A DNA stretch of 39,095 bases, taken from Gracilaria caudata. Its lineage: Eukaryota; Rhodophyta; Florideophyceae; Gracilariales; Gracilariaceae. How positions within the stretch are numbered: position 1 is the stretch's first letter; every line of letters begins with the position of its first letter. This document shows, in pieces, positions 36,489 to 39,095 of this stretch. A program made the position numbers and the translations under genes. The DNA lies in the NCBI GenBank assembly GCA_030374735.1, contig JASCIV010000124.1, positions 3,796 through 42,890 on the forward strand, in the 5' to 3' direction. The notes under the pieces are model-generated. The model saw nothing but the letters and a program-made list of their open reading frames with translations, did no database searches and was not told the DNA's origin.

Positions 36489-37494
36489 ATGACTTCACAA
36501 GGTTCGAGAGGTGGTGGAAGGGGACGCGAGGCTAGGAAAAAAGCCACGAGCACTTGCAGCAGCTGCAAGCGCAGCTAACGAATTACAACCGCAACCTATC
36601 CAAACTGAACGAACACAAGATGCTTCCGGTATCAAGGCAATTGTGGTCGATGGATCCCAACCTGGAGGGAAGGACGTCAGAGTTGAAGTGCCATTGAACA
36701 AGGAAAACCACAAAGTTCAACGCAACAAACACCTTATCCCAGCATCTGTAGCTCTCAGCCACACCGAAGGACAGAAAGTTACTACTTCTTGCAAAGTAAC
36801 TTATGGTTCGAAACACCGATGCAAGAGAAGTACAGTTTCAGAAAACGTTGTTAAATGCAGTACGAATCAGGTACGGCGTTCGTCGCGAACAAGAATCGCA
36901 AATCGTATATATATTCAAAGCTTTTCTTCTCTAAAGAGCTCAGATATGGATTCAGCGGAGGTATTTCGACCAACAACGGATCGTCTGCTTTCTGAAGAGG
37001 AATTATGTGCACCAGATGGTGCTCTGTTACCGTCCAGACAGAAGAACTTCTTACGTCTTGACCATGTCAACGACGGCATGGAAATTGAGGATGCTGCTAT
37101 AGCGCAATCGCAAGTTTTGCCCTCCGTTCAGCCAGTCATGGAGAATATAACTTTGCTCAATCAGGACTCTGAATCACCCAGCAGATCTAATCCCACTCTG
37201 GACAAGAAAAAGGATGCTTCTCCCTATTCAATGGAGCACATAAACTCGAGATCACGAATTGTGACGGTCGACCTAACACGAGAAAGTGAGTCTTCTGAGG
37301 ATGTCATTTGTGTTGGGTTTAAGAAAGGAAAGACTGTGGGTAACGAATTGGATTCTTTGGCAAATGTCTCATGCAATAGCCTGACTAATCACAGCACATC
37401 TGCTTTACCTAGACGTTCAGGTAAAACGCACCGTCCTCCTTATCGACACGGATTTCATTTTCAGGGAAGAAGTGAAAGCCATACCTTAAGCTGA
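36489..37494 (+). CDS. Hypothetical basic/acidic protein with SUMO-interaction-like motifs; frameshifted 5' end, satellite-supplied stop
   Basis: ATG 36489 starts MTSQGSRGGGRGREARKK. Phase is lost at an A6 run (36537-36542). With A5 the frame would continue as PRALAAAASAANELQPQPIQ and stay open to 37494, giving about 335 residues. As sequenced, the upstream frame stops at 36576-36578 and the long frame starts only at a GTG (36511). The protein is Ser- and charge-rich and probably nuclear (RRSSRTRIANR, KHRCKRS). Near the C-terminus, IVTVDLTRESESSEDVICVG (37258-37317) holds two hydrophobic SIM-like cores (VTVDL, VICV) around an acidic Ser stretch, as in SUMO-targeted ubiquitin ligases. No RING domain is present, though it could have lain in a lost C-terminus. 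The stop TGA (37492-37494) lies in the first satellite monomer. Confidence 0.5.
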
Positions 37495-39095
37495 GGGCTC
37501 CACAGAGGCGCTTATCAAGCACCATGGCTCCATAGAAGCTGTTATGTGCCCCTTTCCCTAATCCATTATTGCACTAAACCAGACCATCTCCCACTCATTC
37601 ATCCCACCCTTGGCCTCCTTCAAGACGCCACCTACACTGCCCGTACTCTGTACATTCTACGCTAAGCGCCTCTTAGTGGCACTTCAAAGCCACTTTGGCT
37701 CACCATGAGCTGTTGTCGCACCTCTTCTTAGCCCATCATCCCACTCACTCACTCCACACTTGGCATCCTTCAGCACCCCACATCAACTCCCCACACTCTC
37801 CAAACCTTATTCTGAGGGCTCTACAGAGGCCCTTATCGAGCACCCTGGCTCCATACAAGCTGTCACGCGCGACTTTCACTACCCCATTATCGCACTGAAC
37901 CATGCCGTTTCCCACTCCTTCAGCCCATCCTTTGCATCCTTCAGCGCGCCACACCAACTCCCCACACTCTCCAAACCTTATTCTGAGGGCTCTAAAGAGG
38001 CCCTCATCGAGCACCCTGGCTCCATACAAGCTGTCATGCGCGACTTTCCCTACCCCATTATTGCACTAAACCATGCCATATCCCACTCATTCATCCCACC
38101 CCTTGGCATCCTTCAAGACGCCACCTACACTGCCTATACTCAGATCACTCTATGCGGAGCGTTTCTTAGAGGCACTTCTAAGCAATCTTGGCTCACCATG
38201 AGCTGTTGTGCGCAACTCTTCCTAGCCCATCATCCCACTCACTCACCCCACACTTGGCATCCTTCAGCACGCCACACTAACTCCTTACACTCTCCATACC
38301 CTATGCTGAGGGCTCCACAGAGCCATATATCAAGCACCATAGCTCCATAGAATCTGTCATGCGCACCTCTCCCTACCCCATTATCGCACTAAACCATTCC
38401 ATTTCCCACTCACTTACCCCATACTTGGCATCGTCCAAGAGGCCACCTACACTGCCTATACTTTGTACACCCTATGCTGAGCGCCTCTTAGTGGCTTTTG
38501 TAAGCCACCTTGGCTCACTTTGAGCTGTTGTGCGCACCTCTTCCTAGCCCATCATCTCACTCACACACCCCACACTCTCCATCCTTCAAAACGCCAATTA
38601 AACTTCCTATACTCCGTAACTTCTACGCAAAGTGCCTCTTAGTGGCACTTCTAAACCACCTTGGCTCACCATGAGCTGTTGTGCGCCCTTCTTCCTAGCC
38701 CATCATCCCACTCACTCACCCCACACTCTCCATCCTTCAAGACGCCAATTAAACTTCCTATACTCCGTAAATTCTACGCTAAGCGCCTCTTAGTGGCACT
38801 TCTAAGCCACCTTGGCTCACCATGAGCTGTTGTCCGCACCTCATCCTAGCCCATCATCCCACTCAGTCACCCCACACTTGGCATCCTTCGAGACGCCACC
38901 TACACTGCCTATACTCTGAACGCCCTATGCTGAGCGCCTCTTAGTGGCATTTGTAAACCACCTCGGCTCACCATGAGCTGTTGTGGGCAACTCTTTGTAG
39001 CCCATCATCCCACTCACTCACCCCACACTTGGCATCCTTCAGCACGCCACACCAACACCCTACACTCTCCATACCCTATGCAGAGGGCTCCACAG
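37491..39095. repeat. Composite satellite of 171-bp (A) and 151-bp (B) monomers
   Basis: Monomer starts are A 37491, B 37662, A 37812, A 37983, B 38155, A 38306, B 38477, B 38628, B 38779, B 38930 and A 39081 (cut by the window end). A lengths are 171, 171, 172, 171; B lengths are 150, 151, 151, 151, 151, 151. A begins CTGAGGGCTCCACAGAGG and carries CTCCATACAAGCTGTCATGC. B begins CTGAGCGCCTCTTAGTGGC and carries GGCTCACCATGAGCTGTTGT. Both share CCCACTCATTCA, CTTGGCATCCTTCAAGACGC and ACACTGCCTATACTC in their second half, so they derive from a common unit. Long frames across it (37760-38350) are by-products of the repeat. Confidence 0.92.

Noticed and set aside
37760..38350. 196-codon plus frame in the satellite as a gene
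   Set aside because: It follows the 171/151-bp monomers exactly, has no non-repeat part and exists only because the repeat lacks stops in that phase.
37491..39095. CRISPR-like repeat array
   Set aside because: The monomers are contiguous 151-171 bp units with no short repeats separated by unique spacers, and the context is eukaryotic.

Overview
This is a eukaryotic nuclear window that is mostly a graveyard of transposable elements, with a few host-type genes or gene fragments. Several things suggest a red alga of the Chondrus type: near-identical tandem WD40 repeats of the 'PLQGHT-D-S-V...ADGTRIVSGS' kind, a plant/cyanobacterial-type carotenoid isomerase relic, few and short candidate GT-AG introns, and DIRS-, Copia-, Gypsy-, Helitron- and CACTA-like relics side by side. 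The species is inferred, not proven. I see no bacterial operons, Shine-Dalgarno sites or CRISPR array.

Layout. 1-67 is a G homopolymer at the window edge, followed by the 3' part of a WD40 gene (67-792). A decayed second copy lies at 1826-2284. 3062-3740 holds two convergent gene relics, a HAD phosphatase (+) and an actin-like C-terminus (-), each with one internal stop. 4213-4878 is a Ser-rich repeat frame (-). 5887-6514 is a CENP-B/pogo-type transposase N-terminus. 6515-7560 is bounded by two 275-bp inverted LTR-like arms. 8192-10527 (-) is the N-terminal half of a Helitron replicase. 11177-12750 holds a spaced palindrome array, a TATA box, a short first-exon-like frame and an AT-rich palindrome-rich insertion containing a tRNA-derived, SINE-like unit. 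12998-14596 (-) is the helicase half and hairpin end of another Helitron. 14674-19265 (+) is a Ty3/Gypsy relic (gag, protease, RT, RNase H, truncated integrase). 19993-20945 (-) is a DIRS-like RNase H/tyrosine recombinase relic. 21395-22500 (+) is a probable CACTA/Tnp2-like relic. 22500-26860 is poorly recognised sequence with two candidate introns. 26982-28412 (-) is a Copia-type RT/RNase H relic with an LTR-like unit.

In the right third, 30776-31360 is LTR-like. 31638-32774 (+) is an intact ORF for a Uma2/DUF820-type PD-(D/E)XK nuclease-like protein whose 3' end runs antisense into a carotenoid isomerase pseudogene (32700-33651, -). Minisatellites and palindromes follow. 36489-37494 is a gene for a protein with SUMO-interaction-like motifs. 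Its stop codon lies in the first monomer of a composite satellite (37491 to the window end) built from 171- and 151-bp monomers.

No pathway is encoded here. Most element relics keep one reading frame over long distances and are broken by isolated nonsense codons and a few 1-nt indels. That pattern fits old insertions decaying by point mutation and nested in one another.
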